In this document: positions 7,249 to 15,410 of the stretch, piece after piece
Position numbering within the stretch: the stretch's first letter is position 1
Layout: the number at the start of each line of letters is the position of its first letter
Source: Clostridium septicum
GTDB lineage: Bacteria > Bacillota > Clostridia > Clostridiales > Clostridiaceae
NCBI RefSeq assembly: GCF_003606265.1
Contig: NZ_CP023671.1
Location: 1-64,000, forward strand
Direction: 5' to 3'
Length of the DNA stretch: 64,000 bases
Translations under genes and position numbers: made by a program
Notes under the pieces: model-generated
Told to the model about the DNA's origin: nothing
Seen by the model: only the letters and a program-made list of their open reading frames with translations
Databases searched by the model: none

Positions 7249-8448
7249 TCAATATAATTGAATTATATTATACCCGTAATTTTTAAACGTATCTTTTACT
7301 AAATTTATATGATCAAATCCATTAGTTTCAACGGTTACTTCTAATAAAACATTTCTTAATCTATTATTTGCTTTAAATTGATTATGCTCAAGTTTAACTA
7401 CATTAGCACCAGTTTCTGATAACAGTCTAGATATTTCTAAAAGTTGACCTGGTATATCTGGTAGTTCAACTGCAAAGCAAAACAATCGTCCTCTTTCTAC
7501 TAATCCATTATTTATTAGAGAAGAAATAGTAAGAATATCGATATTTCCTCCACTAATTATAGATACTATTTTCTTATTCTTAAAATTCAATTTTTTTAGT
7601 GCAGCTAAAGACACTGCACCTGATGCCTCAACTAGGAGCTTGTGTTTTTCACTGAGTATTAAAAAAGCCTCAACTATTTCATTATCAGTTACAGTAACTA
7701 TATCATCAACATAATTTTGAATTATACTAAAGGTAATAGTTCCTGGGTTTTTAACTGCAATTCCATCAGCTATTGTACTTATGGAGTCAAGTTTTACAAG
7801 TTTGTTAGTTTTAAAACTTTTTTCCATAGCATTAGCTCCCTTAGCTTGAACTCCTATTATTTTTATATTAGGATTAATTTTTTTAGCTGCAAGGGCTATT
7901 CCACTTATTAATCCTCCACCACCAATAGGGCATACTATAACGTCTACATTACTTAAATCTTCAAATATTTCTAAAGCAATAGTTCCCTGTCCGTAAATTA
8001 CAGTAAAATCATTAAAAGGATGTAAAAATGTAGCATGTTTTTCCTCTTCTATTCTTTTAGCTTCATTAAAAGCGTCATCATAACAATTTCCATACAAAAC
8101 TACATTTCCACCAAATTCTTTAGTTGATTTTACTTTTAAAAATGGTGTAGTTTTAGGCATTACTATTGTAGATTTAACATTACATAAAGAAGCTCCATAA
8201 GCAACTCCTTGGGCATGATTACCAGCTGATGAACATACAACCCCTTTACTTTTCTCAATATCAGATAAAGAACGTATTTTGTTCATAGCACCTCTTATTT
8301 TATAGGCACCAGTAACTTGTAAATTTTCACATTTCATATAAATATCATTTCCACTTATGTTAGAAAAAAAACTACTATACAATAGTGGAGTTTTAATTAC
8401 AACATCTTTTATTGTTTCTCTGGCTAATTGAATTTTTTCTAAATGCAT
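7249..8448 (-). CDS. ilvA: Threonine ammonia-lyase (threonine dehydratase)
   Basis: A 399-residue PLP enzyme that deaminates threonine to 2-oxobutanoate, for isoleucine synthesis or fermentative threonine use. The PLP lysine is K50 in GAYKIRG, the phosphate-binding SAGNHAQG loop is at 74-81, and a Gly-rich PIGGGGLISG segment lies near 178. A C-terminal ACT domain (FAVELPDIPGQLLEIS onward, about 70 residues) suggests allosteric control. The length and single ACT domain resemble the shorter IlvA/TdcB type of Firmicutes. The start is ATG 8448, with GAGGTG six bases upstream; a GTG at 8457 overlaps that site. Transcribed alone; its terminator has been split by the IS256 element. Confidence 0.92.
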   Translation of the reverse strand: MHLEKIQLARETIKDVVIKTPLLYSSFFSNISGNDIYMKCENLQVTGAYKIRGAMNKIRSLSDIEKSKGVVCSSAGNHAQGVAYGASLCNVKSTIVMPKTTPFLKVKSTKEFGGNVVLYGNCYDDAFNEAKRIEEEKHATFLHPFNDFTVIYGQGTIALEIFEDLSNVDVIVCPIGGGGLISGIALAAKKINPNIKIIGVQAKGANAMEKSFKTNKLVKLDSISTIADGIAVKNPGTITFSIIQNYVDDIVTVTDNEIVEAFLILSEKHKLLVEASGAVSLAALKKLNFKNKKIVSIISGGNIDILTISSLINNGLVERGRLFCFAVELPDIPGQLLEISRLLSETGANVVKLEHNQFKANNRLRNVLLEVTVETNGFDHINLVKDTFKNYGYNIIQLY

Positions 8449-8608
8449 AAATTTCACCTCAGTTATAGTAAATTAAGTATAAATATATTATATCATTATT
8501 TAATAGTAAATTTAGAAAATTCTAAAAATATTTTATGTTTATATAATAAAATTAATAGCTTAAGGAAGAATAATAAATGAATATAATTAGAGAAAAAAGG
8601 TGATATAA

Positions 8609-8752
8609 ATGAAAGGGAATAATAAACTAGAAAACATGAAAACAGTTGGAAATTTTACAAAAGGAGCTATAGAAGAATTTGAAAAAAATATTGTTTCACA
8701 AAAAGATTATTTAGAAAAGGTTAATAAAAATCTTAAATATAGGAGTGAGTAG
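8609..8752 (+). CDS. Small 47-residue protein upstream of the dehydrogenase
   Basis: ATG at 8609 preceded by AAGGTG (8-base spacing). It encodes 47 residues beginning [10 protein letters not shown] and ends at TAG 8752, one base before the next ATG. It is charged and probably helical, with no recognised family. Its last codons contain the ribosome binding site of the dehydrogenase gene (AGGAGTGAG), so the two are likely translationally coupled. Confidence 0.55.
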   Translation: MKGNNKLENMKTVGNFTKGAIEEFEKNIVSQKDYLEKVNKNLKYRSE

Positions 8753-8753
8753 A

Positions 8754-9626
8754 ATGTCATTTGAAAAAATTTTAAAAATAAAAATACCAGGTCAGCATCA
8801 AGATAAACAGCCAGGAGAAGAAAGTTTAATGAATCCTGCTCCAATTTATACTCTTTTAAATTATACATATCCATCAGGAAGACTCAAAGATAAAGTAGCT
8901 ATTATCACAGGTGGCGATAGTGGTATAGGAAAAGCAGTAGCCTTAGCTTATGCTAAAGAAGGGGCTAAAGTTGCTATAGTTTATTTAAATGAGCATGATG
9001 ACGCAAAGAAAACTAAAAGTTTAATAGAAGAAAATGGTGGTAAGTGTATTTTAATATCAGGTGATATTGGTGAAGAAAGTTTTTGTAAAAAAGTTGTAGA
9101 TGAAGTAATACAAAATTTTAAAACAATAAATATTTTGGTAAATAATTCAGGAGAGCAACATACAGCTAATTCTATAGAGGATATTACAGCAAAGCAATTA
9201 GAAAGAACATTTAAAACTAACTTTTTTGGAGCATTTTATTTAAGCAAGGCAGTTATTCCTCATTTAAAACAAGGTGATTCAATAATAAATACTACATCCG
9301 TAACTGCATATCAAGGAAACGAGACTCTAATAGATTATTCATCAAGTAAAGGGGCACTTACATCATTTACTAGATCATTAGCAAAAAATTTAGCCACTAA
9401 TGGTATAAGAGTAAACGCAGTAGCTCCAGGACCAATTTGGACACCATTAATTCCTTCTTCATTTGATAATAATAGAGTATCTACATTTGGAGAAAATACT
9501 GCTATGAAAAGAGCTGGCCAACCAGTGGAATTAGCAGAAAGTTATGTGTTTTTAGCTAGCAATGGATCCTCTTATATAACAGGTGAAACTATACATGTAA
9601 ATGGTGGAGATATGGTAAACTCATAA
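8754..9626 (+). CDS. Short-chain dehydrogenase, general stress protein 39 type
   Basis: A 290-residue classical SDR with the N-terminal extension seen in the GSP39/YghA group ([17 protein letters not shown]). The NAD(P) site is [10 protein letters not shown], the structural NNSG motif follows, and catalytic Tyr and Lys are in YSSSKGAL with Ser upstream in TTSVTAYQG. The start is ATG 8754 (MSFEKIL) with AGGAG eight bases upstream; a GTG at 8745 is inside that site. The substrate is unknown; relatives reduce aldehydes or are stress-induced. It is coupled to the small gene upstream and followed by a terminator. Confidence 0.85.
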   Translation: MSFEKILKIKIPGQHQDKQPGEESLMNPAPIYTLLNYTYPSGRLKDKVAIITGGDSGIGKAVALAYAKEGAKVAIVYLNEHDDAKKTKSLIEENGGKCILISGDIGEESFCKKVVDEVIQNFKTINILVNNSGEQHTANSIEDITAKQLERTFKTNFFGAFYLSKAVIPHLKQGDSIINTTSVTAYQGNETLIDYSSSKGALTSFTRSLAKNLATNGIRVNAVAPGPIWTPLIPSSFDNNRVSTFGENTAMKRAGQPVELAESYVFLASNGSSYITGETIHVNGGDMVNS

Positions 9627-9634
9627 AAACAAAT

Positions 9635-9671
9635 AAAAACTAGAATTTTAATAGTATAAATTCTAGTTTTT
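9635..9671. terminator. Bidirectional terminator
   Basis: Stem AAAAACTAGAATTT / AAATTCTAGTTTTT with a 9-base loop, A-rich before and T-rich after, lying between the convergent dehydrogenase and endonuclease IV-like genes. Confidence 0.85.
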
Positions 9672-9699
9672 ATTTATATATAAATTTTAGAAGTAAAAA

Positions 9700-10512
9700 C
9701 TACATACTTTCATAAGTATTTTTTAATAAAAGGGCATCATGCTCAAGAATAGGGCTTTCACAAATAAGGCATCCTTTTATATTATAATTTATTAAAGCTT
9801 TTAAACAATCTTTATAATTAAAATCACTCTCTTCAAAAGGTAAATTATACTTTTCTCCCTTTGGAGAATATTCAATACCAGATAAATGAATATGTAAATC
9901 TGATAAAGTATCTTTCCCAAGACCTTCTCCTACTTTATCTAGTATTCTAGCAAAATCACTATATTCTTTTAACTTTCCATTTTCTCTTGCGTGAATATGA
10001 GAAAAGTCTATACATAATTTACAATAAGGAATTTCACTACATATATTTATAAGTTCGTCAATATCTCCAAATTGAGTTGGTTTTCCAGTAGTTTCCAATC
10101 TATAATCTATATTGTTTGGTAAAGTAAGGATATTTTTCTTTATTTCTTCTAATGCCTCTTCTTTAGATGACTTTAAATAGAATCCTGGATGAAAGACTAA
10201 GCTTTTTCCACCAATGGATCTTAGTGCTTCAGATCCTTGTAATATTCTTTCAATAGATTTTTTTCGTTTTTCCTCTACTTCAGCATTTAAATTAATAAAA
10301 TAGGATCCGTGAGCGGATAAATAGAAATCAAATTTTTCTTTTGCCTCAAGTATAGAAGGTCTATTCTTAGGGGTTACATTAACGGATCTAACAAATGGTA
10401 ACTCCATTGCATCTAGTCCTATACTATGTAAATATTCTATACCAGTTGGATATGTGAATTTATCATCTTCACCAATTGGTAGCCCAGAAATACCAAATAA
10501 TAAATTTCCCAT
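9700..10512 (-). CDS. Endonuclease IV-like TIM-barrel protein
   Basis: A 270-residue AP endonuclease family 2 / xylose isomerase-like barrel. Metal-binding residues of the Nfo type are recognisable in order: His in SAHGSYF, His in LVFHPGFY, Glu in YRLETTGKP, Asp and His in CIDFSHIHAR, His in DLHIHLSG and Glu in CLICESP. This supports a deoxyribonuclease IV acting at abasic sites. It is more divergent than canonical Nfo, so another substrate is possible. RBS AAGGAG with 5-base spacing before ATG. Confidence 0.8.
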   Translation of the reverse strand: MGNLLFGISGLPIGEDDKFTYPTGIEYLHSIGLDAMELPFVRSVNVTPKNRPSILEAKEKFDFYLSAHGSYFINLNAEVEEKRKKSIERILQGSEALRSIGGKSLVFHPGFYLKSSKEEALEEIKKNILTLPNNIDYRLETTGKPTQFGDIDELINICSEIPYCKLCIDFSHIHARENGKLKEYSDFARILDKVGEGLGKDTLSDLHIHLSGIEYSPKGEKYNLPFEESDFNYKDCLKALINYNIKGCLICESPILEHDALLLKNTYESM

Positions 10513-10869
10513 AATAACTCCTTTTTAATATCTTTTTTTATTGAGTATATCAAATAGAATTTATCTTTTCAATATTCTACAGAAAATACCATATATAGAT
10601 ATGTTATACTATTTATCGGAAAATATTCGTAATCTTAATATTAAGATTTACAGGATTAATCTTACTTATGCTCATAAATACTTTCATTTACTCTTTAATT
10701 CTTAAAAAATATTTTTTTTAATTAAACATAAAAAAACTATAAAATAGAGCGTAATTATTAACAATATATATATAGATTCATAAAAATTTATTATTATTTT
10801 CTTTATATTGCATTAAGTTAGTTGTAATAGTACTATAAATACGTAGAATAATATTATGGAGTGATATTA
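10513..10869. other. Divergent intergenic region with palindrome
   Basis: AT-rich spacer between the endonuclease IV-like gene and rluB. It contains a perfect 18-bp palindrome AATCTTAATATTAAGATT at 10631-10648, which could be an operator, and the rluB promoter near its right end. No small gene or RNA was recognised. Confidence 0.5.
10808..10836 (+). promoter_or_regulatory. Sigma-A-type promoter for rluB-mnmM
   Basis: TTGCAT (10808-10813), a 17-base spacer, then TACTAT (10831-10836), about 33 bases before the rluB start. Confidence 0.55.
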
Positions 10870-11592
10870 ATGGAAGAAAGATTACAAAAATATATGGCTA
10901 ATTGTGGAGTTGCTTCAAGAAGAAAATGTGAAGAGCTTATTTTACAAGGTAAAGTAAAAGTTAATGGAATAATAGTAAATGAATTAGGAACTAAAGTTAT
11001 TGAAAATGTAGATATTGTTGAATATAATAATAGGATTATAAAGAAAGAAGAAAACAAACTTTACATAATGCTTAATAAACCAGAAGGATATATAACATCT
11101 CTTAAAGATGAAAAAGGAAGAAAAACAATATTAGATTTAGTAAATGTAAAAGAAAGAATATTTCCTATTGGAAGATTAGATTATGATAGTTCTGGATTAT
11201 TGCTTTTAACAAATGATGGAGATATTTATAATAAGATTATTCATCCTAGAGTAAAAATAAAAAAAACATATATTGTTACTTGTAAAGGTGAGTTTAATAA
11301 AAATGAATTAAATAAGTTTAAAAAAGGAATAGATATTGGAGACTATATTACTGCGCCAGCAGATATTAGAGTTATATCAATTGAAAATGTTAAAGAAGGA
11401 AAAGTTTCAATAGTAGAAATAGCTATACATGAAGGAAAGAATAGACAAATAAGAAGAATGTGTGCAGCTTTAAATCATCCAGTAATATCATTAAAAAGAA
11501 TTGCTGTTGGCAATATAAAGCTAGGATATTTGAAAAAAGGAGAATGGAGAAATATTACAAATGAAGAGTTATCATATATTAATTCTTTATAG
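10870..11592 (+). CDS. rluB: RluB/RsuA-family rRNA pseudouridine synthase
   Basis: A 240-residue enzyme that isomerises a uridine in rRNA to pseudouridine. An N-terminal S4 RNA-binding domain (RLQKYMANCGVASRRKCEELI) is followed by the catalytic domain with the Asp in GRLDYDSSGLLLLTNDG, and the late EGKNRQIRRM motif is present. Members of this type in Firmicutes modify 23S rRNA (RluB-like), which is the preferred call. The start is ATG 10870 with GGAG eight bases upstream; a GTG at 10861 is part of that site. mnmM follows after 10 bases. Confidence 0.88.
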   Translation: MEERLQKYMANCGVASRRKCEELILQGKVKVNGIIVNELGTKVIENVDIVEYNNRIIKKEENKLYIMLNKPEGYITSLKDEKGRKTILDLVNVKERIFPIGRLDYDSSGLLLLTNDGDIYNKIIHPRVKIKKTYIVTCKGEFNKNELNKFKKGIDIGDYITAPADIRVISIENVKEGKVSIVEIAIHEGKNRQIRRMCAALNHPVISLKRIAVGNIKLGYLKKGEWRNITNEELSYINSL

Positions 11593-11602
11593 GGGGAAAT
11601 AG

Positions 11603-12145
11603 ATGTTTAGATATGTTGCAAATATAAGTGATTTATCACATTATATAATAAAAGATTTTTTAGAAAGAAAAAACATTGCTATAGATGCCACATTAGGTAA
11701 TGGTCATGATACAGATTTTTTATCTGAAATTTTTAATAAAGTATATTCTTTTGAAATACAAAAAGATCCTTGTGAGTTATATAATAAAAAGGCTTTAAAT
11801 AATGTAGAGGTAATAAATGATTCCCATGATAAATTCATAGAATATATAAATGATAATGTAGATTGCATAATGTACAATTTAGGATTTCTTCCAGGGGGAA
11901 ATAAAGAGATAACAACCTTACATGAAACTTCTATTAAGAGTATTAAACAAGGGTTAGAAATTTTAAACCCTGGGGGAATCATGACTATATGTATATATAA
12001 AGGACATGATGAAGGTAAAAAAGAGGAATCTTGCATTTTAGAGTATATAAAAACTTTGCCTAAAAATAAATTTGGAGTAATGAGTCATAGTTATTTAAAT
12101 AGGAATAAAACTGCTCCATCCCTTATAGTTATTGAAAAAAAATAA
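11603..12145 (+). CDS. mnmM: MnmM (YtqB)-type tRNA methyltransferase
   Basis: A 180-residue Rossmann-fold methyltransferase of the YtqB/rRNA-methylase-like family. The SAM site is AIDATLGNGHDTDFL, followed by the acidic end of beta strand 2 (YSFEIQKDP) and the family motif YNLGFLPGGNKEITT. YtqB of Bacillus has been shown to be MnmM, which methylates the 5-aminomethyl-2-thiouridine side chain at the tRNA wobble position. The C-terminal SHSYLNRNKTAPSLIVIEK is also typical. It is probably co-transcribed with rluB. Confidence 0.85.
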   Translation: MFRYVANISDLSHYIIKDFLERKNIAIDATLGNGHDTDFLSEIFNKVYSFEIQKDPCELYNKKALNNVEVINDSHDKFIEYINDNVDCIMYNLGFLPGGNKEITTLHETSIKSIKQGLEILNPGGIMTICIYKGHDEGKKEESCILEYIKTLPKNKFGVMSHSYLNRNKTAPSLIVIEKK

Positions 12146-12219
12146 GTTGTTATATAATTATACTAAAAGTATTTATAAGTAAGTATAATAGTGTTATTTA
12201 TTATAATATGAAATATATG

Positions 12220-12248
12220 TTGATACACTATTCATAAGATGTTAAAAT
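12220..12248 (+). promoter_or_regulatory. Sigma-A-type promoter for the RpiR regulator
   Basis: TTGATA (12220-12225), 17-base spacer, TAAAAT (12243-12248), 36 bases before the start codon. Confidence 0.6.
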
Positions 12249-12284
12249 AATACTAATTAAATACTAGAGAAAAGAAGGGATAGT

Positions 12285-13181
12285 ATGGATAAAAATCTAA
12301 ATGATAGCTCAAAGGATTTAATGAGATTAATACAATTAAGATTTTCAAGATTAAGTAAGGGACAAAAACTTATAGCTGAATATATATTAAAAAATTATGA
12401 TAAAGCTGCTTTTATGACAGCTGCTAAGCTTGGAACTTCGGTTGGTGTATCTGAATCAACAGTTGTTAGATTCGCAAATGAGCTTGGATTTACAGGATAT
12501 CCTAAGTTACAAAAAGCTCTCCAGGAACTAATAAAGAATAAGCTTACAACAGTTCAAAGACTAGAATTATCAAATGATTATATAAGCGAAGGATATGCAT
12601 TAAAAGGTGTATTAAAAGCTGATATGGAAAATATAAGGTCTACCCTTGAAAAGATAAATTATAATACATTTGAAGATGTTATTAATAAAATTTTTGAAGC
12701 TAAAAGAATTTATATAATAGGACTTAGAAGTTCTACAGCACTAGCAGAGTTTTTAGGATTCTATTTAAATATAATATTACAAAATGTAAAGACTGTTGGA
12801 TATGGAATATCAGATATATTTGAACAAATGATAAATGTTGGAGAAGGGGATTTAGTTATTGGAATAGGTTTTCCAAGATATGCTTCAAAAACAATAGATG
12901 CATTAAGTTTTTCACAAGATAGAGGAGCTAAAGTTGTTGCCATAACAGATAGTTTACTTTCTCCACTTGCTTCAAAGGCAGATTATACTTTAATTGCACA
13001 AAGCAATATGGCATCATTTGTTGATTCACTAGTTGCACCATTATCAGTTATAAATGCTTTAATAATTGCTGTAGGTATGAGAGAAAAAGAAAATATTGCA
13101 ACTACATTTAATAATTTAGAACAAATTTGGAAAGGATATAATGTATATTCTTATAATAATAGAAATGTGGGAGATGACTAA
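12285..13181 (+). CDS. MurR/RpiR-family transcriptional regulator
   Basis: A 298-residue regulator: an N-terminal HTH_6 domain (SKGQKLIAEYILKNYDKAAFMTA through SVGVSESTVVRFANELGF, residues about 20-70) and a C-terminal SIS sugar-phosphate-binding domain (IYIIGLRSSTALAEF and VVAITDSLLSPLASKADYTL). Such proteins sense phosphorylated sugars. No sugar genes are adjacent, so the target is unknown. It has its own promoter and a strong terminator, and is therefore monocistronic. Confidence 0.88.
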   Translation: MDKNLNDSSKDLMRLIQLRFSRLSKGQKLIAEYILKNYDKAAFMTAAKLGTSVGVSESTVVRFANELGFTGYPKLQKALQELIKNKLTTVQRLELSNDYISEGYALKGVLKADMENIRSTLEKINYNTFEDVINKIFEAKRIYIIGLRSSTALAEFLGFYLNIILQNVKTVGYGISDIFEQMINVGEGDLVIGIGFPRYASKTIDALSFSQDRGAKVVAITDSLLSPLASKADYTLIAQSNMASFVDSLVAPLSVINALIIAVGMREKENIATTFNNLEQIWKGYNVYSYNNRNVGDD

Positions 13182-13200
13182 GAATATAAATCTTTTATAG

Positions 13201-13252
13201 GCCTTCTAAACTACTATATAGTTTAATATCTAGTAGTTTAGAAGGCTTTTTT
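13201..13252 (+). terminator. Terminator after the RpiR regulator
   Basis: Perfect 16-bp stem GCCTTCTAAACTACTA / TAGTAGTTTAGAAGGC with a 14-base loop, followed by TTTTTT. Confidence 0.9.
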
Positions 13253-13361
13253 ATAGCGTAAGTTTTTAGAATAAAATAAAGATATTATTTATTGAATAAT
13301 ATAACTTAAAATGATATTATTTTAAAAGGTATATTTAAATACCCTAGGAGGATAATAAAGC

Positions 13362-14582
13362 ATGAAAAAAGTAATAGTTATTGGAGCAGGACCAGCAGGT
13401 ATGATGGCTGCTATAGCTGCATCTAATGAAAATGAAGTTATTTTATTAGATGGGAATGAACGCATAGGTAAAAAACTATTTATAACAGGAAAAGGACGAT
13501 GTAATGTTACAAATTCAAAAGATATCTCTGAATTTTTTGAGTTTATACCAGGGAATCCATATTTTCTTTATAGTTCTTTATATACATTTACAAATGAGGA
13601 TACTATTAAGTTTTTTGAAGATCAGGGAATAAAATTAAAGGTTGAGCGAGGCGGACGTGTGTTTCCTGAGTCAGATAAATCTTCTGATATAATTAGAGGA
13701 TTATCTAATGCATTATCTAAAGCTCATGTTAAAATTAAACTTAATAGTAAAGTAACAAATATTATAAGTGAAAATAATATAATTAAAGAGGTGGAGATAA
13801 ATAATAAAGAAAAAATTAAAGGGGATTATTTTATTATTTGTACAGGAGGAGCATCATATCCTTTAACTGGTTCCACAGGAGAAGGACAAAAATTTTCTAA
13901 AAAGCTTGGACATAATATAATAGATTTAAAACCATCCCTTGTTCCAATAGAAATTAATGATATTTGGGTTAAAGATCTTATGGGATTGTCTTTAAAAAAT
14001 ATAGAAATATCAATATTTGAAGAAGGAAAGAAAAAAGCAATTTACAAAAATCAAGGAGAAATGATATTTACGCATTTTGGAATATCAGGTCCTTTAATAT
14101 TAAGTGGATCAAGATTTATCAAAGAAAATAAGAAGTTTAATATAAAATTAGATTTAAAGCCAGCTTTAAGTGAAAATGAATTAGATAAAAGAATCCAAAA
14201 AGACTTTAAGAAATTTATAAATAAAGATTTTAAAAATTCATTGGATGAGTTACTTCCTAAAAAATTAATTCCATTAATTATTACACTTTCTAAAATCCCA
14301 GAAAACAAAAAGGTTAATGAAATAACTAAGGAAGAAAGAAAAGCTTTAGTTAATTTATTAAAAGGATTTAATATGGAAGTTAAGGGATTAAGACCAATTA
14401 CTGAAGCTATAGTTACAGCAGGAGGAGTTGATACAAAGGAAATAGATCCATCCACTATGAAGTCTAAAATAATAAAAAATTTATCTTTTGCTGGAGAAGT
14501 AATAGATGTAGATGCTTTTACTGGTGGATATAACGTTCAGATTGCCTTAGCAACAGGATTTGTAGCAGGTACTAATTTATAA
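13362..14582 (+). CDS. BaiN/HI0933 (YhiN)-family flavoprotein
   Basis: A 406-residue NAD(P)/FAD-dependent oxidoreductase. It has the FAD dinucleotide fold (VIVIGAGPAGMMAAIAA), the family block GKKLFITGKGRCNVTNS, the ATG-like segment CTGGASYPLTGSTGEG, and the C-terminal VTAGGVDTKEIDPSTMKS ... GGYNVQIALATGFVAG. Most members lack an assigned substrate; BaiN takes part in bile-acid conversion in gut clostridia. RBS AGGAGG. It precedes cmk by about 100 bases and may share its transcript. Confidence 0.88.
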   Translation: MKKVIVIGAGPAGMMAAIAASNENEVILLDGNERIGKKLFITGKGRCNVTNSKDISEFFEFIPGNPYFLYSSLYTFTNEDTIKFFEDQGIKLKVERGGRVFPESDKSSDIIRGLSNALSKAHVKIKLNSKVTNIISENNIIKEVEINNKEKIKGDYFIICTGGASYPLTGSTGEGQKFSKKLGHNIIDLKPSLVPIEINDIWVKDLMGLSLKNIEISIFEEGKKKAIYKNQGEMIFTHFGISGPLILSGSRFIKENKKFNIKLDLKPALSENELDKRIQKDFKKFINKDFKNSLDELLPKKLIPLIITLSKIPENKKVNEITKEERKALVNLLKGFNMEVKGLRPITEAIVTAGGVDTKEIDPSTMKSKIIKNLSFAGEVIDVDAFTGGYNVQIALATGFVAGTNL

Positions 14583-14681
14583 ATTAATTATAGATATAAA
14601 ATTTAACTTGAGAAAGAAACTTTTAAATAATATAATTTATAAAGAGACATTTTTAGTTAAATGAGAAAGGCGGTAAAAATT

Positions 14682-15326
14682 TTGAAAATTTCAGTAGCAA
14701 TAGATGGACCAGCTGGTGCAGGAAAAAGTACAATTGCAAAACTTGTTGGAAAAAATCTTGATTTAATGTATATAAATACTGGAGCCATGTATAGAGCAGT
14801 AGCGTTAAAGGCAAAGGAGAATAATTTGGATATAAATAACGTAGAAGAAATATGTAATATTATAGATTCTATGGAAATGAAGTTTGAAAATGATGATTTA
14901 ATATTAAATGGAGAAAATATTCAAAGTAAAATAACAATGCCAGAAATAAGTTCAGTGGTATCAGCATATGCATCTATTCAAGAAGTAAGACATAAATTAG
15001 TGAGTCTTCAAAGAAAAATGTCAGAAAAATTCGATGTTATTATGGATGGAAGAGATATTGGAACAGTGGTTTTAAAAGAGGCTCCATACAAATTTTTCTT
15101 AACAGCAACCCCAGAGGAAAGAGCTGACAGAAGATATAAAGAGTTAAAAGACAGAGGTTTAGTAGTTAATTACAATGAAATATTAAATGATATAATAAAA
15201 CGAGATTATTTAGATACTCATAGAGAGGTGGATCCTTTAAGAAAAGCTGATGATGCAATAGAAATAGATACAACGGGTTTAACTATAGAAGAAGTTACAG
15301 AAAAAATTAATTCTTATATAAAGTAA
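14682..15326 (+). CDS. cmk: Cytidylate kinase
   Basis: A 214-residue kinase that phosphorylates CMP/dCMP with ATP. P-loop AIDGPAGAGKST, substrate segment MYINTGAMYRAVALKA, and late motifs MDGRDIGTVVL and YLDTHREVDPLRKADDAIEIDTT all match Cmk. The start is TTG 14682, giving the usual N-terminus (LKISVAIDGP read as MKIS) with AAAGGCGG eight bases before; the upstream ATG at 14661 has no ribosome binding site. It is followed by the IspH/S1 gene, the usual clostridial order. Confidence 0.93.
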   Translation: MKISVAIDGPAGAGKSTIAKLVGKNLDLMYINTGAMYRAVALKAKENNLDINNVEEICNIIDSMEMKFENDDLILNGENIQSKITMPEISSVVSAYASIQEVRHKLVSLQRKMSEKFDVIMDGRDIGTVVLKEAPYKFFLTATPEERADRRYKELKDRGLVVNYNEILNDIIKRDYLDTHREVDPLRKADDAIEIDTTGLTIEEVTEKINSYIK

Positions 15327-15410
15327 TTTTAATATTAATTAATAAAGGTATTCTTAAAAGAGCATTATAATAATATAAATAATATATATGATTTTGACTT
15401 AGGAGAAAAG

